Positions 25,180-34,349 of a stretch of DNA of 64,000 bases are shown here, piece by piece. The position numbers and the translations under genes were made by a program. The notes under the pieces are model-generated. The model was not told the DNA's origin, did not search any database, and worked only from the letters and a program-made list of their open reading frames with translations. Origin of the DNA: an uncultured Aquimarina sp. (GTDB lineage: Bacteria > Bacteroidota > Bacteroidia > Flavobacteriales > Flavobacteriaceae); NCBI GenBank assembly GCA_947500545.1, contig CANMSO010000007.1, positions 248,001 through 312,000 of the forward strand. Direction: 5' to 3'. Each line of letters begins with the position of its first letter. The first letter of the stretch is position 1.

Positions 25180-25295
25180 TTCTTAGGTTTCTTCTTTTTA
25201 TTGGTTTCTCCTACTGTGGTTTTAGGATTTTTTTTTGCAAACGATTCCTTTACATATTGTCCAGTTACTGCCGATCGATATTTTTTCTTAGCCAT
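25176..25295 (-). CDS. Small conserved YRSAVTGxYV-type protein
   Basis: 39 aa, basic. MAKKKYRSAVTGQYVKESFA followed by NPKTTVGE is a motif I recognise from many short uncharacterised bacterial and phage proteins. It is the first gene of an ATGA-coupled chain with the membrane peptide and the DUF2158-like protein. Function unknown. Confidence 0.72.
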   Translation of the reverse strand: MAKKKYRSAVTGQYVKESFAKKNPKTTVGETNKKKKPKK

Positions 25296-25828
25296 GTTGA
25301 AAATTTTTAAATGGTTTAATGTGATATTGAAACCAATATAGAAAGAAATTCTTATTGCTTTTTACGGAAATCCTTAATGAATATAGTCTCTTAGGATTAC
25401 AAATACAATACCCGTGCTTTCTCGCTCTGTATTTTCTACAGGCATTTATGAACCATTTTATAACCATTTACAAATCTAGTAAGCTCAGTTTTTATACGTA
25501 TGTGGTTTTCCACACTTAAGTTAAAATCTTTGTGGGTAGGTTTGAAATTTTAGAAAATAAAATTAATGAGTCCCGAAAAATGAAACTCGGATGATATAGT
25601 ATTGCACTATGAAATATATAAATACTAAGAAATATGAGGAAAACCGTAAAAAATGAGTTGTTAAAAAAGAAACTTTTTTGTGTTGTTCAACAAATATTTA
25701 GGACACTGATCGAAAACATCACAATACAGCAGGGGAGTTTCCCCCTGACCCCATTGTTTGTCACTAATTATGGTTGTAGGTTTGCCGTCGGAAAAATTAA
25801 ACTACTAATAAACTAATTTATCTATATT
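25296..25828. other. Gene-free stretch upstream of the toxin operon
   Basis: 533 bases with no convincing gene. It contains a GC-rich hairpin-like element near 25730-25750 (AGGGGAGTTTCCCCC) and a 60-residue frame at 25634-25816 that lacks family features. It probably holds the leader and promoter of the toxin gene. Confidence 0.4.
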
Positions 25829-27889
25829 ATGAAACATTATTTTAAAAGCTGTATACTAGTATTATTTAGCACCGTCTTCTTGGTGCTCTTGTCATCCTGT
25901 GAAGAAGAAAACTTTATACCAGAACAAGCTACTGAAACCGAAACAGAACCCACTGTAGTTAATAAAGAAAATCCTTTACTAGTTAGAGAAGTATCTCAAG
26001 CAGATATCCCTAATGTATTATCCAAAATTAAAGGTAAAATGTCTAGTGCTGCCAAGTTTTATGATAATAAAATAGAGCAAGACGATATCCAAGTATATTT
26101 AGGTCAAGTAAAAGAAGCTGTTAAAAAAGGACAGCATTCTAATTATACTTTTCCTATACATGTAGAAGGTGCGCCTCTTACAGAGTTATATGTATTAGGT
26201 ATTGACAAATACATAGATGGAACTATTGGTGAACCTATTGTAACTAAATACGAGCTTTCTCAAGAATCTTATGATTACTTCTTAAATGAGAATGATGGAA
26301 TTGTTGATTTTAAACATCTTAAAGCAGATTATACTTATTACACTTTTGATGAGTTTTTTAGTGGAAAAGCAAACAAATCCCCAGATTGTCAGGGAACAAT
26401 GGGAGCAGGACCGGGATATTATCCAACAACAGAACCCGGGGGAGTAATTACTAATAGTACTACGGTAACAGGTATTACAGTGGGGTTTCATAACACGGTT
26501 ATTAATACAACTACATACGTATATACTTCAAATGTTCCTAATGGGAATGGGGGAACATCTTCTGTTTCTACATTAGCAACAAGTGGTGTTATAACTACTA
26601 CAACTGAACCAACAGGCGATACAAGTGGTGAAGTCCCAGACGCAACTCTAGTAGAAGTGGAAGTGCCTGAAAATACCGATTCAGTGACACAAGATGTACC
26701 AACTCCTAATAACAACAATGGTGGTGGAGCTGGATGTACATATGTTTTTAAAAGTAATGGAGAAGGTGGTTCTTGGGAACTACAATGCCCACAACCTAAC
26801 AATGGAGATAATAATGTACATAGTTATAAAAACAGAACACCAAATCAATGTTTGCCATTTGACTATAGCGCTATTAATACTATTGATTTAGTTTCCGCAC
26901 AACTTACTCAGGAATTGGGTTTACCTTTTGGATGGTTAAATCAAAACAGAGAATTTAGAGATCCTCTTAAAAATTTTAAGGAAAGTACGGGGCCCATGAG
27001 TCTTAATTTAAAAAAGGACTATAGTAAGGAACTGGCTCAATCAGTTGTTAACCGGGAGATCAATGAGGTTGAAGGGTTACAAGCATTACAAGTTATAAAT
27101 CAGGTTAACGAAGCACAATCAACTACACCTATTCCAGGGTTTGTTACTTATTATAAAATGGAATTAGTATCTGTCCTGTTAGAAATCGAAAATGATCCTG
27201 TCAAAAAAGACTGGTGCAATAGAAACCCTAGATCGTGCATGGCAGAGGCTATGTTGAAAGCTTCTAAAGAGATGGCACAATATTCTCTGGACGCCCTTGG
27301 ACTAGTACCTGTAATCGGCGAGATTTGCGATATATTAAACGGGGTCATATATAGTGCCTCGGGAGAATTTACTAATGCAAGTCTAAGTTTTGCCGCTGCA
27401 ATTCCTTTTGCAGGGTGGGGTGCAACAGCCTCTAAGTTGGGTCTTAAAGTAGTTGATAATTTAAATACTGGAGGAAAAATTTCATTAAAGATTATAAAGA
27501 AGACAGATGGTTTAATTAGCTTTGGAGATAGAGGACAACTTTCCAAAGTATTAGGACTTAAAGGAACGGGTAAACAAGCACACCATATGGTTCCATGGAA
27601 ATTTGGTGACCATCCTTTAATCCAAAAAGCCGCTAACTCAAAAGAAGGTTGGCATATGAATCAATTTGCAAATGGACTTCCTCTTAATAGTTCTAATCAT
27701 TTGAACGGTCATAGTGTTTATAGTGATACAATTGAAGCGATCTTAAATCGACCGGAATACCGAAATTTATCAGGAAATGAAGCTCACGAGTTATTGAATT
27801 CTCTTGGAGAACATATCCGTAGATTAAATGAGCAAAATCCTGCTTTAAATTTGGGTCAACTTTCTGAGTTGATTAACTTTGTTTGGTAA
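25829..27889 (+). CDS. Lipoprotein polymorphic toxin with C-terminal AHH nuclease
   Basis: 686 aa. Lipoprotein signal (LVLLSSC, Cys24). Residues 45-180 are an unassigned N-terminal domain, 185-300 a Thr/Gly/Asn-rich linker, and about 475-545 a pre-toxin-like hydrophobic segment (LVPVIGEICDILNGVIYSASGEFTNASLSFAAAIPFAGWG, residues 485-530). The end is a His-Me finger AHH nuclease: AHHMVPWKF (584-592), WHMNQFANGLPL and NHLNGHSVY. Known: AHH domains cap secreted antibacterial toxins. The DUF1963-type gene 9 bases downstream is the expected immunity protein. It sits alone on the plus strand inside the prophage late region, so it is cargo. Confidence 0.82.
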   Translation: MKHYFKSCILVLFSTVFLVLLSSCEEENFIPEQATETETEPTVVNKENPLLVREVSQADIPNVLSKIKGKMSSAAKFYDNKIEQDDIQVYLGQVKEAVKKGQHSNYTFPIHVEGAPLTELYVLGIDKYIDGTIGEPIVTKYELSQESYDYFLNENDGIVDFKHLKADYTYYTFDEFFSGKANKSPDCQGTMGAGPGYYPTTEPGGVITNSTTVTGITVGFHNTVINTTTYVYTSNVPNGNGGTSSVSTLATSGVITTTTEPTGDTSGEVPDATLVEVEVPENTDSVTQDVPTPNNNNGGGAGCTYVFKSNGEGGSWELQCPQPNNGDNNVHSYKNRTPNQCLPFDYSAINTIDLVSAQLTQELGLPFGWLNQNREFRDPLKNFKESTGPMSLNLKKDYSKELAQSVVNREINEVEGLQALQVINQVNEAQSTTPIPGFVTYYKMELVSVLLEIENDPVKKDWCNRNPRSCMAEAMLKASKEMAQYSLDALGLVPVIGEICDILNGVIYSASGEFTNASLSFAAAIPFAGWGATASKLGLKVVDNLNTGGKISLKIIKKTDGLISFGDRGQLSKVLGLKGTGKQAHHMVPWKFGDHPLIQKAANSKEGWHMNQFANGLPLNSSNHLNGHSVYSDTIEAILNRPEYRNLSGNEAHELLNSLGEHIRRLNEQNPALNLGQLSELINFVW

Positions 27890-27898
27890 AAAAAAAAT

Positions 27899-28729
27899 AT
27901 GTTAAATAAAAGAGTAGAAAAATTTATTGTTGAAAAATCGCCTAAAAGTGCTAGTCAGTGGTTAGAGCTTTTAAAACCGGCAATAGCAATAGATTCTATA
28001 ATTAATAAAAATACAATTTCTAAATTCGGGGGCGTTCCAGATGTCCCCCCGAATTTTGTTTATCCAAGTCATAAAGAAGTGGCATACACATTATTGGCTC
28101 AAGTTGGGATGCAAGAAATTGGGATAGAAGATGAATTTAACGTACTTCCAAGAACAGGAATATTGTATTTTTTTATATTAAATGACGGGTTTACTGAGTA
28201 TCCTCTTAAAGAAGAGGATTATAAAGTAATCTATTGTGAAGAAGTAAATGATTTAAAAGAATATGAGTTTTCCAAAAATATAAATAAACCGACCATTTTT
28301 CCTGAAAAGAAAATTTGTTTTAATCCATATTATACGCTCCCAAGTGATGAGAGTTATTTTGTTACCGATGAAAATGAAGAATTACTTGAAAGTGAAGAGA
28401 GATACGATATGGTTTCTGGTATTTCTGAGTTATCAAATCATTCTTATAACCCCGGAAGTCATATGCTAGGTCATACAGAAGATTTGCAAGGGAATGTAGC
28501 TTTTCGTTGGGCCTTTAATGGAGATATAGATCAATTAGAAGATTATTACGAAACTACACTACAGTATAAAGATGAAGGCTTGAGTTATGTCAATTTATTA
28601 CAAATGAGTACTTCAAACCATGATCTAGATTTTGGACAATTTTCTGGAGTTCATTATTTTGGAATTAAAGAGAAAGATTTGATTGACAAAAATTTTGATC
28701 ACGTTAGATTAGAATATCAAATTGATTAA
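27899..28729 (+). CDS. Probable immunity protein, DUF1963 (YwqG-like)
   Basis: 276 aa. Family features: ISKFGGVPDVPPNFVYP near residue 40-56, LLAQVGM, LPRTGILYFFI, HMLGHTEDLQGN, and the closing LLQMSTSNHDLDFGQFSGVHYFGIKEKDL followed by FDHVRLEYQID. Known: DUF1963/YwqG-like proteins recur as immunity proteins beside nuclease toxins. It follows the AHH toxin by 9 bases and ends in a shared terminator. No signal peptide, so it is cytoplasmic, where the nuclease would act. Confidence 0.82.
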   Translation: MLNKRVEKFIVEKSPKSASQWLELLKPAIAIDSIINKNTISKFGGVPDVPPNFVYPSHKEVAYTLLAQVGMQEIGIEDEFNVLPRTGILYFFILNDGFTEYPLKEEDYKVIYCEEVNDLKEYEFSKNINKPTIFPEKKICFNPYYTLPSDESYFVTDENEELLESEERYDMVSGISELSNHSYNPGSHMLGHTEDLQGNVAFRWAFNGDIDQLEDYYETTLQYKDEGLSYVNLLQMSTSNHDLDFGQFSGVHYFGIKEKDLIDKNFDHVRLEYQID

Positions 28730-28782
28730 ACTGTTTTCATGTCAAATATTAAAATCGAAGTATTGTTAAAGTTACTAAATCT

Positions 28783-28812
28783 AACCAGTGCAGTTAACTG
28801 CACTGGTTTTTT
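28783..28812 (+). terminator. Terminator of the toxin-immunity operon
   Basis: A fully palindromic 26-base stem region (13-bp arms meeting at GTTAAC) followed by TTTTTT. Very stable; may stop minus-strand transcription too. Confidence 0.85.
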
Positions 28813-28825
28813 GTTGTGTATAAAG

Positions 28826-28921
28826 TTAGGCGTTGTGCAATTGCTTAATTCTTTCAATCATCTGATCTTCTGTAGTAAAAATCAGTTCTGTATCTCGTAA
28901 ATCATCCTGACATAAGTTTTG
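28826..28921 (-). pseudogene. Start-less C-terminal gene fragment beside the toxin operon
   Basis: A 31-codon stop-to-stop frame with protein-like composition (CQDDLRDTELIFTTEDQMIE) and no start codon. It lies immediately past the toxin operon terminator and ends near it. It may be the tail of a phage gene cut when the toxin module was inserted. Could be chance. Confidence 0.25.
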
Positions 28922-28925
28922 TTAG

Positions 28926-29162
28926 TTATTTTGGTAAAAATTGTATTTTAAGACCTCTTCGCAATAGAAATACATACTTATCCAAACCTCCTTCCAAAAC
29001 CTTCTTAAAGTGCTTTATTTTAAGTTCTTCACTTTCTAATTCTTTAGAGTATTGTCCAGCTCCAATAATTTTTCTTTTTTTAGTATTTCTATCTATGATT
29101 TGAATAACAAAATTTTGATTTATCATAGCTCTTAAGCGATCGTTGCTTTTTATTGCTCCCAT
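28926..29162 (-). CDS. Small phage protein, unknown
   Basis: 78 aa, basic: FVIQIIDRNTKKRKIIGAGQY then a helical KELESEELKIKHFKKVLEGG. No family recognised. It lies 11 bases downstream of the methylase gene on the same strand. Confidence 0.6.
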   Translation of the reverse strand: MGAIKSNDRLRAMINQNFVIQIIDRNTKKRKIIGAGQYSKELESEELKIKHFKKVLEGGLDKYVFLLRRGLKIQFLPK

Positions 29163-29173
29163 GTTATTTTAGT

Positions 29174-29938
29174 TTAAAACAATGTTCCCTGTGCCTTTTT
29201 ATAATTGGTTACTAAAATTTCAATTCTACGGTTTTTTAAATTTCTTCGTTCACCAATAATATTAATATTTAGATTTCTAGCTCTAGCTTCCTTTAGTATA
29301 AAAGGATGATTAAATTCACTCATCGCCCACTTGATGTTACTGTTTTGTAAAACATTAAATAGATCAAGACTATCTTTCTCATTGAAACCTGTTTGATAAT
29401 TGTTATCAGTATCGAGATAAGGAGGATCACAGTAACAGAATGAATTTATTTTTTCAGCTTCTCCTTTTAAACTTATCTTTTTAAAAATATTCCTGAAATC
29501 CGTGTTCATGAATTCTGATCCAAATATGAAGTCATGGGCTTCATCTATTTTTTTTAAGATCAGTTCCAATGTGTTACCATTATTAAATCTTAGGGTATCT
29601 GGTTTACCCATGTATCCAAAATTTGAAAAGAACAAAAATCGTATCGCTTTCAGTACTGGTTCTACTTCTTGATTTAATTTCCAATGATTCCATAAGTCTT
29701 CACTAATAGGCATTTTTTTTAAGTATCTTTTTAATTCATGTTGTTGGTGAATTACAACCATAAAAAGGTTAAACACTTCACTATCATTGTCGTTCAGGAT
29801 ATTATACTTTGCTTTAGGTTTATTAAAAAACATACCTCCCGCACCGAAAAAAGGTTCTATATAAATTTTATGTTCTGGAAAATAGCCTTGTATTTTCTTG
29901 GCTATTTTTTTCTTATTTCCTAGTCGTCTTAAAATCAT
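29174..29938 (-). CDS. Dam-type DNA adenine-N6 methylase
   Basis: 254 aa. AdoMet-binding motif FFGAGGM (residues 30-36) and catalytic DPPY (172-175) with the D12-class N-terminal RRLGNKKKIAKKI. The domain between (about 60-130) serves for target recognition. Known: phage Dam enzymes methylate GATC or related sites and protect the phage genome from host restriction or mark it for packaging. Located downstream of the terminase genes. Confidence 0.88.
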   Translation of the reverse strand: MILRRLGNKKKIAKKIQGYFPEHKIYIEPFFGAGGMFFNKPKAKYNILNDNDSEVFNLFMVVIHQQHELKRYLKKMPISEDLWNHWKLNQEVEPVLKAIRFLFFSNFGYMGKPDTLRFNNGNTLELILKKIDEAHDFIFGSEFMNTDFRNIFKKISLKGEAEKINSFCYCDPPYLDTDNNYQTGFNEKDSLDLFNVLQNSNIKWAMSEFNHPFILKEARARNLNINIIGERRNLKNRRIEILVTNYKKAQGTLF

Positions 29939-29942
29939 TTTT

Positions 29943-30128
29943 CTATGGTTCTCTTAGTAGCTCCTTTGCTACTAGAAATCCGGTGGCTAGTTCTAAGATC
30001 ATTAAAATATAAATGGTGATTTTTCTTACTATTTCTGTATCTATCCAAATCAAATCTAAGGCCATTGAAGTAATCAATATCAATGAAAAAGTAATGACAA
30101 CTGTAATGACTAAGTATATTAACTTCAT
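29943..30128 (-). CDS. Small two-helix membrane protein
   Basis: 61 aa with two hydrophobic segments (LVITVVITFSLILITSMALDL and ITIYILMILELATGFLVA). Its ATG overlaps the stop of the upstream 79-aa gene (ATGA). A holin-like role is conceivable because of the two membrane segments, but it lies far from typical lysis genes; treat as unknown. Confidence 0.6.
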   Translation of the reverse strand: MKLIYLVITVVITFSLILITSMALDLIWIDTEIVRKITIYILMILELATGFLVAKELLREP

Positions 30129-30364
30129 GTTCTAAAATAATTTTTTAAACTTCTCCTAAAGCTTCTGATGCAACTGTATTTGTATTCCCCAAAAAGATCA
30201 AAATATTCATCGTTTACCGAGTTAAAAGCTTCAATCATCGTCCTACTGTTTTTCAACATTCCAAAATATCTAAGAAAATACGCCTTGTGTATTCCATGCT
30301 TTCTGTAATACCAATATAAATTGAGGTCATCTTGAGTAAGTTCTTTATGGCTTAATACATTCAT
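30125..30364 (-). CDS. Small basic phage protein, unknown
   Basis: 79 aa, rich in Tyr, Arg and Lys (YWYYRKHGIHKAYFLRYFG). It lies 9 bases after the large terminase gene and is coupled by ATGA to the membrane protein. No family recognised. Confidence 0.6.
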   Translation of the reverse strand: MNVLSHKELTQDDLNLYWYYRKHGIHKAYFLRYFGMLKNSRTMIEAFNSVNDEYFDLFGEYKYSCIRSFRRSLKNYFRT

Positions 30365-30373
30365 TTTTTTCCT

Positions 30374-32092
30374 TTATATAAATACTTCTACATCTGGATC
30401 ATTATACTGGCTTTTCTCGGTTTCGTCTTCATTTGATAAGCTTCCACCCAAAGCCATAATTGTCGCAACTATTCCGTCTACTCTTTTTACACCAGCGTGA
30501 CTTTGCCCTTTATGAACTTTTATATTTTCATTCGCATCTTGATAGGTTATACATCCCGATAGCATCCAAGCTAAAATTGGATTCCCATCATGTTTTATTT
30601 TTCCTTCATAGACTAGTTTTTCAAATTGTTTAGTAGGAAAACTTATTATAGATATTTGTTGACTAAAAAAAGAAACTTCCAAGCCTTTGGCTGTCAAATC
30701 GTTTGCAAATTGAGAGGCGTTCCATTGATCTAACTCAATACGGAAAACGTTATATTCATTATTCGTACGAAAAATATTATCCTTCACGTATGTATAATCA
30801 ACTGTGTTACCAGGAGTAGCAATTAGATACCCCTGATCTTTCCAATACCGATAAGGAACGCGATCTTGTTTACTTCGCTTTTCAATTGTATCTGCGGGAC
30901 AGAAAAAAGTAGGTATGATATACCGAATTCCATTTTCATCAGGTTCACTTAGAACAATATCAGCTGTGATATCTGTGGTAGTTGATAAATCAACAGCTCT
31001 ATAACTTCCAAATTCTTTAAACTTGTTAATAGGTATTCTATCCACTTTATTTTTCATCCATATTTCATTTGGAATCCAAACAGTTGGTGCATCTACCCAT
31101 AGGTTAAGATGTTTGGTTTTGAAATTTGGAATTTTTGACGGTTGGTTTATGGCCTTTGTATATTCTGATCGTATGCGATCTAACAAGGCGGACACGTTTA
31201 AGTTTGGGTTAGCTTTGACCCATACCGATTCATCTTCCCAATCATCATTATCGTCCAAGTCATGAATCATAATTAAAGTGGAATCCTCTTCTTTTAGACC
31301 TAACAAAATATCTTTACATGAGTCTTCATATAATTTACATACCGATGACAAATTAAACCCAGCTGTTGTAATATGATAGAGTAGGGGCTGTGCCCTTGAG
31401 ATCGATGAACTTTCTAGGTTTTCCTTTACTGTGTCATCTTTATGAGCATGGTATTCATCAATGATAGAAACATGGGCATTAACACCATCTTGAGTTTTAG
31501 AATCACCACCCAAGGGTCTCATAAATGAATTATTACGGCTAAATATAATTTTGTTTTGCAAAGCTCTAAATCCTATGCGAGCTAATATTTGAGATTTATT
31601 TATAAAGTTTACGGCTTGATTAAAGCACAATTTAGCCTGGTCTTCCTTAGTTGCGCCAATGTATACTTCGGCTTCCTCTTCATCATCAAAAGCCATACAA
31701 TACAGGGATAAACCAGCCATTTCTGCTGTTTTTCCATTTTTCTTAGCTCGTTTATCATACACCTGATTAATGACTCTAAGATTTGTGTCTTTATGTTTCC
31801 AAGCAAAAATATTATACAATGTAAACTGTTGAAAAGAAGAAAGTTCAAAGGGCTTACTTATTTTAGTTTTATCTGGATGTTTAGTATAAAGTAGGAAGTT
31901 TTCAAAGAATTCAATCACATGCATACCATTACTATGGTCTAAACAATAACCTTTATCTTCAGTATTTTCAATCCAATTGTAAAATCGTTCAACGGCAAGT
32001 TTAATCCATTTTCCGGTAATAAGTTTACCGGAACTTACATCCTTTGCGTATTGAAAAGGCACTGTTGATTGTATTTCTTCTGAAATTATCAT
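30374..32092 (-). CDS. Terminase large subunit
   Basis: 572 aa. ATPase: Walker A-like KRAKKNGKTAEM (residues 114-125), Walker B and catalytic acid IDEYHAH (211-217). Nuclease domain begins at FGSYRAVDLSTTTDITA, with further acids in the C-terminal third (VKRVDGIVATIMALGG). Fits the HK97/P27-linked terminase group. It is the DNA packaging motor and acts with the small subunit just upstream. Confidence 0.92.
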   Translation of the reverse strand: MIISEEIQSTVPFQYAKDVSSGKLITGKWIKLAVERFYNWIENTEDKGYCLDHSNGMHVIEFFENFLLYTKHPDKTKISKPFELSSFQQFTLYNIFAWKHKDTNLRVINQVYDKRAKKNGKTAEMAGLSLYCMAFDDEEEAEVYIGATKEDQAKLCFNQAVNFINKSQILARIGFRALQNKIIFSRNNSFMRPLGGDSKTQDGVNAHVSIIDEYHAHKDDTVKENLESSSISRAQPLLYHITTAGFNLSSVCKLYEDSCKDILLGLKEEDSTLIMIHDLDDNDDWEDESVWVKANPNLNVSALLDRIRSEYTKAINQPSKIPNFKTKHLNLWVDAPTVWIPNEIWMKNKVDRIPINKFKEFGSYRAVDLSTTTDITADIVLSEPDENGIRYIIPTFFCPADTIEKRSKQDRVPYRYWKDQGYLIATPGNTVDYTYVKDNIFRTNNEYNVFRIELDQWNASQFANDLTAKGLEVSFFSQQISIISFPTKQFEKLVYEGKIKHDGNPILAWMLSGCITYQDANENIKVHKGQSHAGVKRVDGIVATIMALGGSLSNEDETEKSQYNDPDVEVFI

Positions 32093-32536
32093 CTATGATC
32101 TACTGCTATATTTACGTTTATGAAATCCGTTAAATAAATCTCCTTGATTAGGATCGACAACTCCTTTTAATTCCTTTTCACTTTTTGGATCTAATCCAAA
32201 TTGTTTAAAGCATTGCATGATCGCTTTTTCAGCATCTCGTTTAATGGTAACTTCTACTGAAATATTCTTTGCTCCTGTTGAAAATTTTTGAATGTAACCG
32301 GAGCCATGTCTTTTTTTATTTTTTGATCTTATTTCCCGTATAGCCCATTCCCATTGTTCAAAGTTTTCTGCCATAACGGCCAGTGCAGGAATATGTATTC
32401 TTTTTAATTGGTTCCCTGATATTAAGATTTGCCCAAATTTTTTAAAATGTGATTTAGCTTTTGTCCCTAAGTAAGTAGGAGCAGGAGGAAGTGTTGTTAA
32501 AAAATCTGAACCTGTATCGATACTTACGACTTTCAT
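32093..32536 (-). CDS. Terminase small subunit (P27 family)
   Basis: 147 aa. PTYLGTKAKSHFKKFGQILISGNQLKRIHIPALAVMAENFEQW (residues 18-60) is the P27-family DNA-binding start, and the end LKGVVDPNQGDLFNGF resembles the usual short tail. It abuts the large subunit gene directly. Confidence 0.85.
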   Translation of the reverse strand: MKVVSIDTGSDFLTTLPPAPTYLGTKAKSHFKKFGQILISGNQLKRIHIPALAVMAENFEQWEWAIREIRSKNKKRHGSGYIQKFSTGAKNISVEVTIKRDAEKAIMQCFKQFGLDPKSEKELKGVVDPNQGDLFNGFHKRKYSSRS

Positions 32537-32620
32537 AACCTATTATTTATAAGCCCCCCCCTTCAAAAGTTTAACTGAGTAAAATTTCTACTAAGTGGCG
32601 ATGTTTACATATTTTTATTT
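32537..32620. other. Intergenic stretch between terminase and HNH gene; possible packaging site
   Basis: 84 bases containing a run of eight C (near 32555-32562). In cos phages with an HNH endonuclease next to the terminase, the cos site is commonly close by. This is inference from position only; I see no defined cos motif. Confidence 0.25.
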
Positions 32621-32983
32621 CTAGCGATTAGACCCCTTACCCTCTTTGTATCCGTGTGCCTCTCGACCAGATTTTGAAGCATGACAACTATCACATAATC
32701 CTTGAAAATCTTCATCAGCTAAGTGATTAAGATCTGGTGCGCCTCCGTCTCGTAATCGTTCGATGTGATCGGTATATTTTGTAGGCGACACCATGTCTTT
32801 ATCAATACATTTTTTACATAACGGATGACGCTCTTTAAATCCTTTAGAAAATTTTCTCCATCTTGGATCATTGTAATACCAGCTCATATCAACAGCACGC
32901 TGATGCGCAACCCGATCTGGTTTCCAAGCTCTCTTTATTTTCTTAGGTCTAATCGGCATCGAATACAGTGGTTTCGTCATCAT
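32621..32983 (-). CDS. HNH endonuclease
   Basis: 120 aa. Zinc and catalytic pattern: PLCKKCIDKD, KYTDHIERLRDGG, LCDSCHASKS. Known: phage HNH proteins beside P27 terminases take part in genome end cutting during packaging. The start overlaps the helicase gene end by 35 bases; an in-frame ATG at 32959 (MPIRPKK) is the other candidate and overlaps by 11. Confidence 0.88.
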   Translation of the reverse strand: MMTKPLYSMPIRPKKIKRAWKPDRVAHQRAVDMSWYYNDPRWRKFSKGFKERHPLCKKCIDKDMVSPTKYTDHIERLRDGGAPDLNHLADEDFQGLCDSCHASKSGREAHGYKEGKGSNR

Positions 32984-34343
32984 TATTAATTTCTAATTCT
33001 GCGGGATCAACGTATTTCGTTTTATCTCCGATCCATTTTAATGCTTTCATTCCAAGACTACCATTTCTATACTTAGCAAAGATCAACTCAGCATTAGCAT
33101 CCATCTTCAATAAAGCATCAGGAACTTCAATGTTATAATACTCTGGGCGATATAAGAATGTTACTATATCAGCATCTTGTTCGATAGCTCCACTTTCCCG
33201 CAAATCTGCAAGGCGTGGTCGCTTATCTCCACCTCTTGTTTCTACTGTTCTTGACAGTTGACTTAAAGCGATGACAGGTATTTTTAATTCTTTAGCTAGT
33301 TGTTTTAATTTTCTAGAGATAGAACTTATTTCTTGTTCACGATTTTTAGGTGCGGCACGGTCTGTTAATAATTGTAAATAATCTACAATCAATAATTTTA
33401 TATCATGTTTTCGTTTCCAAATTCTAGCTTTAGACATCAACGATCGTATATCAATACCAGCTGTATCATCAATATGAATTGGATATTGTCCCATTGTGTT
33501 TACACAATCTCGAAGATTGACGAAGTACTTCGGTTTATCTAATCCGTCTCTTAATAATTGTGTTAAGTGTAAATTTGAATTAATAGCGACCGTTCTAGTT
33601 GCAAGTTGTTGTGAACCCATTTCTAATGAAAATATACCAACCGCAATATCTTGTGAACCACAGCTTACTGCTGTTTTCAAAACAAAAGAAGTTTTACCCA
33701 TACCAGGACGTGCTGCTAGTATTATCAAATCACTTGGTTGCCAGCCACCAGTAAAGTCATCAACTTTTTTATATCCTGTAGGAACACCTGTCAACTCACC
33801 TTCATTTAAATTTGAAATTATTTCGGTACGCTTTTCAACTAATTTAAGTGCTTCTTTGTAGTTCATGTGCTTGGCACCTTCACTTATTGTTTCTTCAATG
33901 AACTGACTTGTAGCGGCATCTTTGTCTAAAAGATCCAAAGAATCATAAGTTTCATCTAAAGCGAACATTGTAAGTTCTTTACATTTTTGAATTATTCTTC
34001 TTTTAATCCACATCTGTAACAAAATGCGACAATGATATTCGATATGAGCAGCGGAGGCTATCTTTTGCGCAAGGCTGATGACATAAACATCATTTGTTAT
34101 ATTGTGATACTTCTTTGTTTTTTTAAGTTCAGTGGTAACTGTAACCAAATCAATCGGTCTGTTATTATTGTACAAGGCTAATATCGCACGGTATATTGCT
34201 TGATGTTCAAAAGAGAAAAAGACATCAACCTCTTTAAGAATTGGGATGGCTTCAATAGGTCCGTTGCTATCAACCATCATAGCTCCGAGAACTAGTTCCT
34301 CAACATCAAGTGCTTTAGGTAGTGTGTATTTTTCTGTAGTCAT
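32949..34343 (-). CDS. dnaB: Replicative DNA helicase, DnaB type
   Basis: 464 aa. N-terminal DnaB domain (residues 7-105, LDVEELVLGAMMVD), linker, then RecA-like motor: Walker A ARPGMGKTS (211-219), FSLEMGSQQLATR, LLIVDYLQLL (Walker B) and the PRLADLRESGAIEQDAD motif. Phage-encoded copy that replaces or competes with the host helicase at phage origins. It lies downstream of the HTH replication protein, typical loader/initiator and helicase order. Confidence 0.92.
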   Translation of the reverse strand: MTTEKYTLPKALDVEELVLGAMMVDSNGPIEAIPILKEVDVFFSFEHQAIYRAILALYNNNRPIDLVTVTTELKKTKKYHNITNDVYVISLAQKIASAAHIEYHCRILLQMWIKRRIIQKCKELTMFALDETYDSLDLLDKDAATSQFIEETISEGAKHMNYKEALKLVEKRTEIISNLNEGELTGVPTGYKKVDDFTGGWQPSDLIILAARPGMGKTSFVLKTAVSCGSQDIAVGIFSLEMGSQQLATRTVAINSNLHLTQLLRDGLDKPKYFVNLRDCVNTMGQYPIHIDDTAGIDIRSLMSKARIWKRKHDIKLLIVDYLQLLTDRAAPKNREQEISSISRKLKQLAKELKIPVIALSQLSRTVETRGGDKRPRLADLRESGAIEQDADIVTFLYRPEYYNIEVPDALLKMDANAELIFAKYRNGSLGMKALKWIGDKTKYVDPAELEINNDDETTVFDAD

Positions 34344-34349
34344 AAGAAT

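Noticed and set aside
25634..25816. 60-codon plus-strand frame before the toxin gene
   Set aside because: No recognisable features and probably part of the untranslated leader.
29943..30128. Phage holin
   Set aside because: Two membrane segments alone are insufficient, and the gene lies among packaging genes and not by a lysin.
33496..33861. 121-codon plus-strand frame within dnaB
   Set aside because: Shadow of the helicase gene on the opposite strand.
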